Source: Chloroflexota bacterium (GTDB taxonomy: Bacteria > Chloroflexota > Dehalococcoidia > Lucifugimonadales > Australimonadaceae). Taken from it: 22,705 nucleotides of DNA. Positions 6,546-21,229 of this stretch are shown here, one piece after another (the stretch's first letter is position 1; the number at the start of each line of letters is the position of its first letter). Below the pieces are notes generated by a model that did no database searches, was not told the DNA's origin, and saw nothing but the letters and a program-made list of their open reading frames with translations. The stretch spans positions 1 to 22,705 of the forward strand of contig JAPOOH010000290.1 in assembly GCA_026713505.1 (NCBI GenBank), given 5' to 3'. The position numbers and the translations under genes are program-made.

Positions 6546-6673
6546 TTGTCATGTTGAGCCCTTCGGCAAGCTCAGGACTGGCTCCGCTGAAACATCTCTC
6601 GGGAGCGTTCGCGCACCACGAGGCGTTTCCCGGGAGATTCCTCGACTCCGCTGCGCTCCGCTCGGAATGACAA
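6546..6673. repeat. MITE-like intergenic repeat with 7-bp terminal inverted repeats
   Basis: The unit is bounded by TTGTCAT (6546-6552) and ATGACAA (6667-6673). Inside are further palindromic pieces, including a GAGCC...GGCTC stem near the left end and GAG/CTC-rich pairing near the right end. The sequence style (a TGAGCCCTTCGGCAAGCTCA start and a CGCTCGGAATGACA end) is that of a very widespread dispersed repeat in environmental bacterial genomes. It fills most of the gap between the oxidoreductase start and the next gene on the same strand. It has no coding capacity I would credit. Confidence 0.6.
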
Positions 6674-6720
6674 GTGCCGATGCTCATCGCACGTTTGCAG
6701 GAGTACGGGGCGTTCCCGGA

Positions 6721-7455
6721 TCAGCGCAGGCGCTCGGCGAAGAAGGCGAGGGTCTTCTCCCATGCGTCCGCTGCGGCCTCGGCATTGTGACTGGCGCGGT
6801 CGTCGCAGAAGAAGCCGTGGCCCGCGCCTGCGTAGAAGTGGAACGTGTGTTCCTTGCCGAGCTCGCTGAGCCGCTCGCCCAGCGACCGCGCCTGCTCCGG
6901 CGTCGGGTTCTGGTCGTCCTCGCCGAAGAAGCCCATGACCGGGACGGAGAGCGCGCCGGCCTCGCGCAGCGCGTGGAACGCCTCCGGCTGATCGTCGCCC
7001 GGGAACATGAAGCCGCCGTAGTAAACGGCACCCGCGGACAGCCCGCTCGCGCGTATCGCCGACTGCATGGTAACGCGACCGCCGAGGCAGAAGCCGACGA
7101 TGCCTATCGCGCCGACGTTCGCGTCGCTGCGCAGGTAGTCGATGGTGGCCTGGACGTCCATATCGATGGAGGCGTCGCCGAAGCCGCCGGAGCGCAGGTC
7201 CTCGCGCATCTCCTGCAGCTTGTCGTAGGGAGCGTAGCGCAGCCGCCCGGAGCGGTGGAAGAGGTCCGGCGCGGCGGCGACGTACCCCTCCGCCGCCAAC
7301 CGCTGGACGATGCCTTCGATGTTCGGGTTCACGCCGAACGCCTCCATGATGACGACGACGCCCGGGTGCGTTCCGCCGTCCGTGGGACGCGAGGTCGGCG
7401 TTGCCATCGGCCCGTCAGCCGTCTGGATGTCGACCACCTGCTCTATCGTGTCCAT
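6721..7455 (-). CDS. Dienelactone hydrolase family protein
   Basis: The 244-residue protein has an alpha/beta-hydrolase fold of dienelactone hydrolase length. The nucleophile elbow GFCLGG carries Cys123, the acid is Asp180 or Asp181 in GEDDQNP, and the catalytic His213 is in AGHGFF. These form the Cys-Asp-His triad of the family. The early PGVVVIMEAFG strand and the AAPDLFHR segment are also typical. Family members hydrolyse dienelactones in chloroaromatic breakdown or other small esters and lactones, in the cytoplasm. No signal peptide is visible. The substrate cannot be read from sequence, and there are no catechol pathway genes nearby. GGAG precedes the start with 7-base spacing. The next gene upstream on the same strand is a paralogue. 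Confidence 0.85.
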   Translation of the reverse strand: MDTIEQVVDIQTADGPMATPTSRPTDGGTHPGVVVIMEAFGVNPNIEGIVQRLAAEGYVAAAPDLFHRSGRLRYAPYDKLQEMREDLRSGGFGDASIDMDVQATIDYLRSDANVGAIGIVGFCLGGRVTMQSAIRASGLSAGAVYYGGFMFPGDDQPEAFHALREAGALSVPVMGFFGEDDQNPTPEQARSLGERLSELGKEHTFHFYAGAGHGFFCDDRASHNAEAAADAWEKTLAFFAERLR

Positions 7456-7527
7456 GCGCGTGCTCCTTCGTGCTCGTCCGCGCTGACGCGCGCTGTCTGC
7501 CTTGATCCCCCACTCCCCCTCACTCCG

Positions 7528-7553
7528 TCACTCCCGCGAAAGCGGGAATCCCG
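7528..7553. repeat. Dispersed TCCCGCGAAAGCGGGA hairpin repeat
   Basis: TCCCGC (7532-7537) and GCGGGA (7542-7547) pair around a GAAA tetraloop within GTCACTCCCGCGAAAGCGGG. This resembles the very widespread dRS3-like or REP-like intergenic palindrome seen in many bacterial phyla. It lies between the two hydrolase genes, just downstream of the second one, where it may also help end transcription or protect the transcript. Confidence 0.6.
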
Positions 7554-7571
7554 CCCCTGCGCAGACGGCGA

Positions 7572-8318
7572 TTATACCTGCCGGAGGTGGCGGTGGAAGA
7601 ACTCCAGCGCCTCCTCCCAGGCCTCGGCGGCGCGCCCCGGGTGATGCGCGGCAGTCTCCGGCTGGGCGAAGGCGTGGTCAGCGTCCTCGACCCACACGGC
7701 CCGGACGCGGCCTCCCGTATCGCCGAAGGCCGCCTCGATCTGCTCGACGTTCGAGTACGGGTTGAAGCCGTCCAGCGCCGGGAAGAACATGAGCAGCGGG
7801 TTGGTGACGTTCCCCGCCCCGTGCACGGGCCACGGTGAGCCGGGGACCGCAGGGTCGGACTCCAGCAGGCGCGTCGGGTAGAAGGCGACGGTCGCGTCCA
7901 CGACTCCGCCCAGCGTGGCGCCCAGGAACGAGATGCGTCCACCGAGGCAGAACCCGGTGAGCCCTACCCGTCCGTCGCTGCCGGGGCGCTCGCGCAGGAA
8001 CGCAGCGAGGCGCGCGATGTCTGCGCAGTGGCCGTCGTTGGTCATGCCTGCGCGGATGCGCGGCGTCGCGTCCGGCCCGCCGCCGAGCGCCTGGATCGTC
8101 AGCAGGCGCCCCGCACGGTGGAAGACGTCCGGCGCGGCGACGGTGTAGCCGTGTCCCGCGAGCCATTTCGCCTGCTCACGCGCCTCCACGGTCAGCCCGA
8201 TGGCGTCGTGCACCATGATGATGGACGGCAACGGGCCGGCACCGTCCGGCTCGTAGAGGAAGACGGCCATCTCCCCTTCGTCCACCGGCAGGTCCAACTC
8301 TTCCTCGCGAATCGCCAT
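7572..8318 (-). CDS. Dienelactone hydrolase family protein (second paralogue)
   Basis: The 248-residue protein shares fold and layout with its neighbour at 6721-7455 but is clearly divergent. The nucleophile is Cys124 in GFCLGG, the probable acid is Asp183 in PALDGFNP, and the base is His215 in DADHAF. The IIMVHDAIGL strand and AAPDVFHRAG segment match the neighbouring paralogue. GGAGG lies 6 bases before the ATG. It may share a transcript with the downstream paralogue, separated by about 115 bases containing a palindromic repeat. The substrate is unknown. It is likely a cytoplasmic ester or lactone hydrolase. Confidence 0.85.
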   Translation of the reverse strand: MAIREEELDLPVDEGEMAVFLYEPDGAGPLPSIIMVHDAIGLTVEAREQAKWLAGHGYTVAAPDVFHRAGRLLTIQALGGGPDATPRIRAGMTNDGHCADIARLAAFLRERPGSDGRVGLTGFCLGGRISFLGATLGGVVDATVAFYPTRLLESDPAVPGSPWPVHGAGNVTNPLLMFFPALDGFNPYSNVEQIEAAFGDTGGRVRAVWVEDADHAFAQPETAAHHPGRAAEAWEEALEFFHRHLRQV

Positions 8319-8364
8319 CTCTCACCTCCGAGGCTTGCGTCATCCGTCTACCCACCCGTTCACC

Positions 8365-8402
8365 CTCATCCCGGCCTTTCCCATCAAGGGAAAAGGGATG
8401 AG
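8365..8402. repeat. Nested palindromic repeat CTCATCCC...GGGATGAG
   Basis: CTCATCCC (8365-8372) pairs with GGGATGAG (8395-8402). A CTTTCCC/GGGAAAAG pairing (8376-8382 with 8388-8395) is nested inside. It is a long hairpin with the look of a dispersed intergenic element, related in style to the CCCTCTCCC repeats but with a different core. Confidence 0.5.
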
Positions 8403-8479
8403 TACTCTGGCGGGGTCACTATCCTCCACTCACAGACCGCTGTGTCACTTGTCCACGCCGCCGAGGGCCCTCACCCTGA

Positions 8480-8499
8480 CCCTCTCCCGAGGGAGAGGG
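8480..8499. repeat. Dispersed CCCTCTCCC palindromic repeat, copy 2
   Basis: CCCTCTCCC (8480-8488) pairs with GGGAGAGGG (8491-8499) around GA. The same 9-base arms occur in the repeat at 5075-5097, so the window holds two copies of one family. CTCACCCTGA precedes it on the left, which mirrors the GGGTGAGG tail of copy 1 in inverted orientation. Confidence 0.6.
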
Positions 8500-8674
8500 C
8501 ATCAAACATCATGGCGGGACCAATCGCCTCCCCTCCTTGCGCAAAGGTCTTCCTTCGGGCGGACCGCCCCTCGACCGTGCGCCGGACGTGGCGGCGATGG
8601 CCCGCTTACGCTACCATAGAGGAAGCACGCAGGGCCGGATACGAGCACCCGTGCGTCGCTCCTGACTTTTCAAC

Positions 8675-8878
8675 ATGGCGCCCCACGCAGGATTCTGGAT
8701 AGTCGTCAGCCTCATGGCGTTGGCCGAGGCTGCCATCATCGTTACGGCCCTTCGCATGCGCGTGCGGCAGGACTCAGCGCGCGGCATCGTGGGCAGCCGC
8801 GCCGCGGAAGTCGTCTGGACGCTGCTCCCCGTGGGCCTCATCGCCATCCTGATCGTCATGTCGTACGGGGCGGCCTGA
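8675..8878 (+). CDS. Small membrane protein resembling the transmembrane hairpin of cytochrome c oxidase subunit II
   Basis: The 67-residue protein has two hydrophobic helices, at about residues 7-27 and 46-66, joined by a basic loop. The second half, with GSRAAEVVWTLLPVGLIAIL, matches the subunit II pattern of a Gly, then Glu, then WTxxP, at the start of the second helix. The copper-binding CuA domain that normally follows is absent: the frame stops at TGA 8876-8878. It ends 4 bases before ctaA and shares its operon, so a role in assembling or anchoring a heme-copper oxidase, or in heme A delivery, is plausible. It could also be an unrelated two-helix protein. No Shine-Dalgarno is visible, so the start is less certain. 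Confidence 0.6.
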   Translation: MAPHAGFWIVVSLMALAEAAIIVTALRMRVRQDSARGIVGSRAAEVVWTLLPVGLIAILIVMSYGAA

Positions 8879-8882
8879 GCGG

Positions 8883-9764
8883 ATGGCGACGCAGCGGATA
8901 CGAGCGGCCAACACCCGCCGCGCCGGGTGGCTCGCGCTCATAGCGTCTGTGCTCACGCTGGGCCTCATTGCGTACGGCTCGTGGGTACGCGTGTCCGGGT
9001 CCGGCCTCGGTTGCCCGGACTGGCCGCTCTGCGAAGGCGTACTCGTCCCCGAGATAGAGGGCGCGACCGCCATCGAGTTCGGGCACCGCGTTTACGCAGG
9101 CGTCACGATGGTGGTGGTGGCGGCCTCCGCAGCATTCGCCTTCCGCGCCCGCGCGCAAGACCGGCTGAGCTCTCATCTACTGGTCGGCGCATTCGTGGCC
9201 ATCCTTGCGCAGGCGGTGCTGGGCGGGATCACGGTGCTCACAGAGCTGCACAGCATGGTGCGACTGGCGCACCTGACGTTCTCGCTGCTCACCCTTGCCC
9301 TGCTCACCGGCGGTGCCGCGCGAGCGCTGGACGTGCGTCTCACGCCGCCTCCGGACGCGCGTCGATGGCAGGCGCTCGTAATTGCAGCGGCGGTCGTCGT
9401 GCTCGCTGGCGGGACCATCGTGGGGACGGGGCACAGCCCGGGTTGCCCCGGCCTGCCGCTGTGCGACGCCCGCAGCAGCACTGAGGCGGCGTGGGTGCAT
9501 CACATTCACCGCCTGGCGGCGACCGCATTGCTGCTGGCGCTGGTGTGGACGGCGTGGCAGGCGCGTCGCGCGGGAGGCTGGGCCTTCTACGTGAGCGTAA
9601 TCGCCGCGCTGCTGGCCGCGGCTCAGTTCACGGTGGGCGTGAGCGCGATTCTGCTCCGGCTGCCGCAGGAGCTCCGCGTGCTGCACCTGGGGCTGGCCGC
9701 CGCGGTCTGGTGGGCAGTGGTGGCGCAATGGAGCTTCGCACTCCTGGGCCGGACGCGACGATGA
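8883..9764 (+). CDS. ctaA: Heme A synthase (CtaA/COX15)
   Basis: The 293-residue integral membrane enzyme oxidises the C8 methyl of heme O to the formyl group of heme A. About eight hydrophobic helices form two four-helix halves. The first half has the GLGCPDWPLC loop with Cys44 and Cys50, then EFGHR with Glu65 and His68, and RLAHL with His130. The second half repeats the pattern, with GCPGLPLC (Cys188 and Cys194), HHIHRL (His209) and LHLG (His268). These are the expected heme ligands and cysteine pairs of the Bacillus-like type. It lies 4 bases after the small membrane gene and overlaps ctaB by ATGA. The organism therefore probably makes heme A for an aa3-type terminal oxidase. Confidence 0.93.
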   Translation: MATQRIRAANTRRAGWLALIASVLTLGLIAYGSWVRVSGSGLGCPDWPLCEGVLVPEIEGATAIEFGHRVYAGVTMVVVAASAAFAFRARAQDRLSSHLLVGAFVAILAQAVLGGITVLTELHSMVRLAHLTFSLLTLALLTGGAARALDVRLTPPPDARRWQALVIAAAVVVLAGGTIVGTGHSPGCPGLPLCDARSSTEAAWVHHIHRLAATALLLALVWTAWQARRAGGWAFYVSVIAALLAAAQFTVGVSAILLRLPQELRVLHLGLAAAVWWAVVAQWSFALLGRTRR

Positions 9765-10636
9765 CATCGTTCCTTCGCCGGGTGGTGGCGCTGTGCAAAC
9801 CGCGCATCGTTCTGCTGCTCGTCGTCACGGGAGCCGCAGGGGCGTGGAAGGCGGCTGACGCTTCGCCGGACGCGCTCGTGCTCCTGACCGTCGTCATTGC
9901 GGGAGCCCTCGCCGCAGGCGGGGCGAACGCCATCAATCAAGGCCTCGATGCGGACATAGACACGGTGATGCGTCGCACGCGGGTGCGCCCGGTGCCCGCA
10001 CAACAGATGAGCGCGCAGAGCGCGGCAGGGATCGGCGTTGTGCTCGTGGGATCGGCGACTGCGCTGATGGCGGTGGGAGCGAATGCACTGGCGGCAGCGC
10101 TTACGTTGGCTGCGGCCGCAGTCTACGTGCTGGTCTACACAATGCTGCTCAAGCGGCGTTCGTGGAACAACATCGTCATCGGCGGGGCGGCGGGAGCTTT
10201 TCCCCCGCTCATCGGGGCGGCTGCGGTTGCCGGCGAGGTGACGGCACCAGGGCTCTACATGTTTGCATTCATCTTCTTCTGGACGCCGCCGCACTTCTGG
10301 ACGCTCTCCATGCTTCTGCGAGAGGACTACGCGGCTGCGAACGTGCCGATGCTGGCTGCGGTGGCAGAGCAGCGAGACACGGCTCGGCAGGTGCTGTTGT
10401 ACGTGCTCCTCCTGGGAGCGATGGCCTGGCTGCCGCTCGCAGCGGGCTACGCCGGAGTGACGTTTGCTGTGGTGACGACGCTGCTGAGCATTATCTGGCT
10501 GCGCAAGTCGTGGCCGTTGCTCGACGGGGGCACCGCCACGAAGACGCTCGCTGCGTACAAGTACTCGCTGCTTTACCTCGCGCTCGTTTTCGTCACGCTA
10601 GCGATCGAGCCAATGTTGCCCTGGTACGCCCAATGA
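9761..10636 (+). CDS. ctaB: Protoheme IX farnesyltransferase (heme O synthase)
   Basis: The 291-residue UbiA-family membrane prenyltransferase adds a farnesyl group to heme B to give heme O, the substrate of the CtaA protein encoded just upstream. The first Asp-rich motif is NQGLDADIDTVMRRT, with Asn59, Asp63 and Asp67. The second conserved loop is FWTPPHFWTLSMLLREDY, a signature of heme O synthases as opposed to other UbiA enzymes. About eight or nine hydrophobic helices are present. The ATG at 9761 overlaps the ctaA stop (ATGA), which fixes the start. It is the last gene of the operon and runs convergently with rpoC, with a 10-bp hairpin between them. Confidence 0.93.
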   Translation: MTSFLRRVVALCKPRIVLLLVVTGAAGAWKAADASPDALVLLTVVIAGALAAGGANAINQGLDADIDTVMRRTRVRPVPAQQMSAQSAAGIGVVLVGSATALMAVGANALAAALTLAAAAVYVLVYTMLLKRRSWNNIVIGGAAGAFPPLIGAAAVAGEVTAPGLYMFAFIFFWTPPHFWTLSMLLREDYAAANVPMLAAVAEQRDTARQVLLYVLLLGAMAWLPLAAGYAGVTFAVVTTLLSIIWLRKSWPLLDGGTATKTLAAYKYSLLYLALVFVTLAIEPMLPWYAQ

Positions 10637-10662
10637 GCCAATTGAGAACGCGGTTCCATGAA

Positions 10663-10688
10663 GAAGGCGCCCACCAAGGGGCGCCTTC
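10663..10688. terminator. Convergent hairpin between ctaB and rpoC
   Basis: GAAGGCGCCC (10663-10672) pairs perfectly with GGGCGCCTTC (10679-10688) around the 6-base loop ACCAAG. It lies between the converging ctaB and rpoC stop codons and is the obvious candidate for a shared transcription end. Neither side has a strong T-run, so its efficiency as an intrinsic terminator is uncertain. Confidence 0.6.
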
Positions 10689-10720
10689 GCCTAAGACAAT
10701 CGCTGTGAACTGGTAGGGTG

Positions 10721-15052
<4,332 letters not shown>

Positions 15053-15131
15053 GTTCGCTGCTCTCTCCGCGGGGCGTGATCCCCGCTCGGCTATGCCCGT
15101 GGGCGACGCGGCCTCCGGCCGGTTCGCGCGG

Positions 15132-19007
<3,876 letters not shown>

Positions 19008-19061
19008 TGCTGGTTAGAACCTCCTCGCAGCGCGTAGTCTCCGAAATCCTAAGAGACACGG

Positions 19062-19094
19062 AAAAAGGCCTGGCGGATATGCAACGCCAGACCT
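19062..19094 (-). terminator. Intrinsic terminator in the rpoB leader
   Basis: Read on the - strand, AGGTCTGGCG (19094-19085) pairs with CGCCAGGCCT (19075-19066) around a 9-base loop and runs into TTTTT (19066-19062). One pair is G-U only when transcribed from the - strand. That makes the hairpin a better match for transcription toward rpoB than away from it. It lies about 55 bases before the rpoB start, downstream of the candidate promoter at 19169-19197. It may therefore both end thiolase transcripts and attenuate rpoBC. Confidence 0.65.
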
Positions 19095-19168
19095 CTATGG
19101 CAAGGCTTTAGGGGTGTCGGGGCTTTTGATGCTCAGGCGCGATGAACAGCATCTGGTACAGCCAAGCA

Positions 19169-19197
19169 ACACTAGCAGACGTCAACAAACCTGTCAA
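19169..19197 (-). promoter_or_regulatory. Putative rpoBC promoter
   Basis: On the - strand, a perfect -35 TTGACA (19197-19192) is followed after 17 bases by TAGTGT (19174-19169), which is preceded by TGC as in extended -10 promoters. The predicted start is near 19162, giving a leader of about 155 bases before rpoB. It lies after the stop of the upstream thiolase gene. Confidence 0.6.
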
Positions 19198-19257
19198 GCG
19201 CTGCCTGCCGGACACGCCCTGCGAGACCGGGTCAGGAGCGGCTGCCCCTGGCGCTCG

Positions 19258-20442
19258 TCAGTTGAGCCGCTCAAAAATTGTCGAGACGCCCTGACCGCCG
19301 CCGACGCACATAGTCACGAGACCGAATTGGCCGTCCGTGCGCGTCAGTTCCTCCATGAGCTTCACGGTCATGATGGCGCCGGTGGCGCCCACCGGATGGC
19401 CGAGCGAGATACCGCTGCCGTGGACGTTCGTCCGCTCAATGTCCATGTCCAGTTCGCGCATCACGTAGAGCGCCTGTGCGGCGAATGCCTCGTTCAACTC
19501 AACGAGGTCCAGGTCGGCTATCGCCATCCCTGTCTTCTCCAGCACCTTGCGCGTGGACGGCACGGGACCGATCCCCATCACCGACGGGTCGACGCCGGAG
19601 ACACCGCGTCCCACCCAGCGCAAGCGCGGCGTAAGCCCTTCAGCCTCCGCGCGCACCCGTGACATCACGACGACCGCGGCGGCCCCGTCGTTGATGCCGG
19701 CGGAGTTTCCGGCCGTTACGGTGCCGCCCTCCCTGAATACCGGGCGCAGCTTTGCCAGTCCTTCCAGCGTGGTGTCCGCGCGGGGATGCTCGTCCTGCGC
19801 GACGATGACGGGGTCTCCACGCCGCTGGGGGACGTTCACCGGTGCGATCTGCGCGTTGAAGTAGCCTTCCGCCTGGGCGTGGACTGCGCGCTGGTGGCTG
19901 CTCACGGCAAGCTCGTCCTGGGCCTCCCTGCTGACCTCGAAACGCTCGGCCACGTTCTCGGCGGTGACGCCCATATGGTAGTCGTAGATGGGGCAACTCA
20001 GGCCCAGCGTGAGGCCGTCCGTAACGGAGTAGTCGCCCATGCGTGGCCCCTCGAACCGGACGCCTCGCATGAGATAAGGCACGCGGCTCATGCTGTCCGC
20101 TCCGCCCGCGACGACCACCTCTGACTCGCCAGTAGCGATGGCCTGCACTGCGAGGTTGATGGCCTCCAGTCCGGATGAGCACGCCCGGTTCACGGTCATC
20201 GCCGGGATGTGGTCCGGAAGCCCTGCTTTCAGCATCGCGCGCCGTGCGGTATAGCCCGTTTCGTCTGCCTGCAGAACGTTGCCCATGATCACTTCGTCAA
20301 CGTCTTCCGGGCTGATCCCCGCGCGCTCCACGGCTGCCCTGATGGCAACGGCTCCGAGATCAGACGCCAGGATGTCCTTGAACGCGCCTCCGAACCGCCC
20401 CACGGGCGTGCGTGCGCCGCTTACGATGACCACGTCTTGCAT
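19258..20442 (-). CDS. Thiolase (acetyl-CoA C-acetyltransferase type)
   Basis: The 394-residue thiolase has all catalytic residues: nucleophile Cys88 in NRACSSG, His349 in GHPVGATG and Cys379 in MCVGGGQG. Length and motifs fit the biosynthetic or degradative acetyl-CoA acetyltransferase class, which condenses two acetyl-CoA or cleaves acetoacetyl-CoA in the cytoplasm. The direction of use cannot be told. The chosen ATG at 20442 has GGGGAG 7 bases upstream. A longer GTG start at 20457 would swallow that site. It follows apt by 71 bases on the same strand, with a promoter-like sequence in that gap. It precedes rpoB, with which it has no obvious functional link. Confidence 0.93.
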   Translation of the reverse strand: MQDVVIVSGARTPVGRFGGAFKDILASDLGAVAIRAAVERAGISPEDVDEVIMGNVLQADETGYTARRAMLKAGLPDHIPAMTVNRACSSGLEAINLAVQAIATGESEVVVAGGADSMSRVPYLMRGVRFEGPRMGDYSVTDGLTLGLSCPIYDYHMGVTAENVAERFEVSREAQDELAVSSHQRAVHAQAEGYFNAQIAPVNVPQRRGDPVIVAQDEHPRADTTLEGLAKLRPVFREGGTVTAGNSAGINDGAAAVVVMSRVRAEAEGLTPRLRWVGRGVSGVDPSVMGIGPVPSTRKVLEKTGMAIADLDLVELNEAFAAQALYVMRELDMDIERTNVHGSGISLGHPVGATGAIMTVKLMEELTRTDGQFGLVTMCVGGGQGVSTIFERLN

Positions 20443-20471
20443 AGGTCCACTCCCCACTGGTACTGGGCCGG

Positions 20472-20501
20472 ATTGTCCGTGCGCGGTTCGCCGTGTGTCA
20501 A
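20472..20501 (-). promoter_or_regulatory. Putative thiolase promoter
   Basis: On the - strand, TTGACA (20501-20496) and GACAAT (20477-20472) are separated by 18 bases, in the gap between apt and the thiolase gene. The predicted start is about 23 bases before the thiolase ATG, which leaves room for its ribosome binding site. It suggests the thiolase gene need not depend on apt transcription. Confidence 0.45.
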
Positions 20502-20513
20502 ACCGCCCGACGC

Positions 20514-21032
20514 TCAGTACTGAATCAGCGACACCACGTTCTGATCAGGCAGGCGCGCCCGGCCGTTCAGGGCCGTCAGTTCGATGAGGAGCACGATTCC
20601 GGTCACGTCGGCCCCAGCCTGTCGCACCAGCTCCACCGCTGCCGCCAGCGTGCCGCCAGTAGCCAACACGTCGTCCACGAGCAGCACGTTATCGCCCCGC
20701 CGCAGGCCGTCCTGGTGCAGCTCTATCGCCGCATCGCCGTACTCCAACTCGTACTGGGCGGAGAAAGTCTCATGCGGCAGCTTGCCCGCCTTCCGCAACG
20801 GAACAAATCCCGCTCCCAACTCCACTGCCAGCGGGGCGCCGAGCACGAAGCCACGGGCTTCTATGGCCGCGACGCGGTCCACGTGCTGCTGTCGGAACGG
20901 CGCGGCAAGGTCGTGCACCACTGCCCTGAGAGCGTCGGCGTCGCCCAGCATCGGTGTGATGTCGCGGAAGATGACGCCGGGCCGGGGGAAGTCCGGTATC
21001 GCCCTGATGAAGGTCTCGTAGTGTGCTGCCAT
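20514..21032 (-). CDS. apt: Adenine phosphoribosyltransferase
   Basis: The 172-residue purine salvage enzyme makes AMP from adenine and PRPP in the cytoplasm. The N-terminal PDFPRPGVIFRDITP motif is a hallmark of Apt. The PRPP-binding motif VLLVDDVLATGGT spans about residues 116-128, with Asp120 and Asp121. RKAGKLP and the EYG segment are also typical. The start at 21032 has AGGAG with 5-base spacing. A GTG at 21053 would extend the protein by seven residues but would place that ribosome binding site inside the gene. It diverges from rpsB and is followed by the thiolase gene. Confidence 0.95.
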   Translation of the reverse strand: MAAHYETFIRAIPDFPRPGVIFRDITPMLGDADALRAVVHDLAAPFRQQHVDRVAAIEARGFVLGAPLAVELGAGFVPLRKAGKLPHETFSAQYELEYGDAAIELHQDGLRRGDNVLLVDDVLATGGTLAAAVELVRQAGADVTGIVLLIELTALNGRARLPDQNVVSLIQY

Positions 21033-21068
21033 GTTCGCTCCTGGCCGGCGCACGCCCTAACTGAACGG

Positions 21069-21077
21069 ACTATAGCA
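21069..21077 (-). promoter_or_regulatory. Extended -10 promoter element for apt
   Basis: On the - strand, TGCTATAGT (21077-21069) is an extended -10 element with no good -35 at the usual distance. The predicted start is near 21062, about 30 bases before the apt ATG. It diverges from a similar element serving rpsB. Confidence 0.5.
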
Positions 21078-21143
21078 CTCGGCTTGGTTGGGGCGGTCAG
21101 TGTGCTGGTCCATCGCCCAGGCCGAGCGTTCGAACGTTACTGA

Positions 21144-21152
21144 TGCTATAAT
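21144..21152 (+). promoter_or_regulatory. Extended -10 promoter element for rpsB-tsf
   Basis: TGCTATAAT is a perfect extended -10 element. The usual -35 position (around 21124-21129) is poor and is instead overlapped by the palindrome CGTTCGAACG (21127-21136). The predicted start is near 21159, leaving a leader of about 70 bases before rpsB, where ribosomal proteins often bind their own message. Confidence 0.65.
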
Positions 21153-21229
21153 CCCTTGGCGCTCCGGCGTAGCCGCGGGGAGAGTCGACCCCCTCGGACA
21201 TCCCTTAGATCGACAGAAAGGCAGGTCTC

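Larger units (their letters stand above)
8319..8674. other. Intergenic region between divergent genes, carrying two dispersed repeats
   Basis: This 356-base gap separates the divergently oriented hydrolase and heme A synthesis genes. It contains two palindromic repeats (8365-8402 and 8480-8499) and no convincing gene. A TACCAT at 8612-8617 could be a weak -10 for the + strand operon, but no good -35 accompanies it. No clear Shine-Dalgarno precedes the small + strand gene at 8675. Confidence 0.5.

Noticed and set aside
5038..7644. An 868-codon open frame on the + strand
   Set aside because: It is antisense to the oxidoreductase and hydrolase genes and crosses the repeat at 6546-6673. It is a high-GC shadow frame with no protein-like features.
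20483..20506. GCGGTT...AACCGC hairpin between apt and the thiolase gene
   Set aside because: It has only a 6-bp stem with a 12-base loop and no T-run, and it overlaps the better-supported thiolase promoter.
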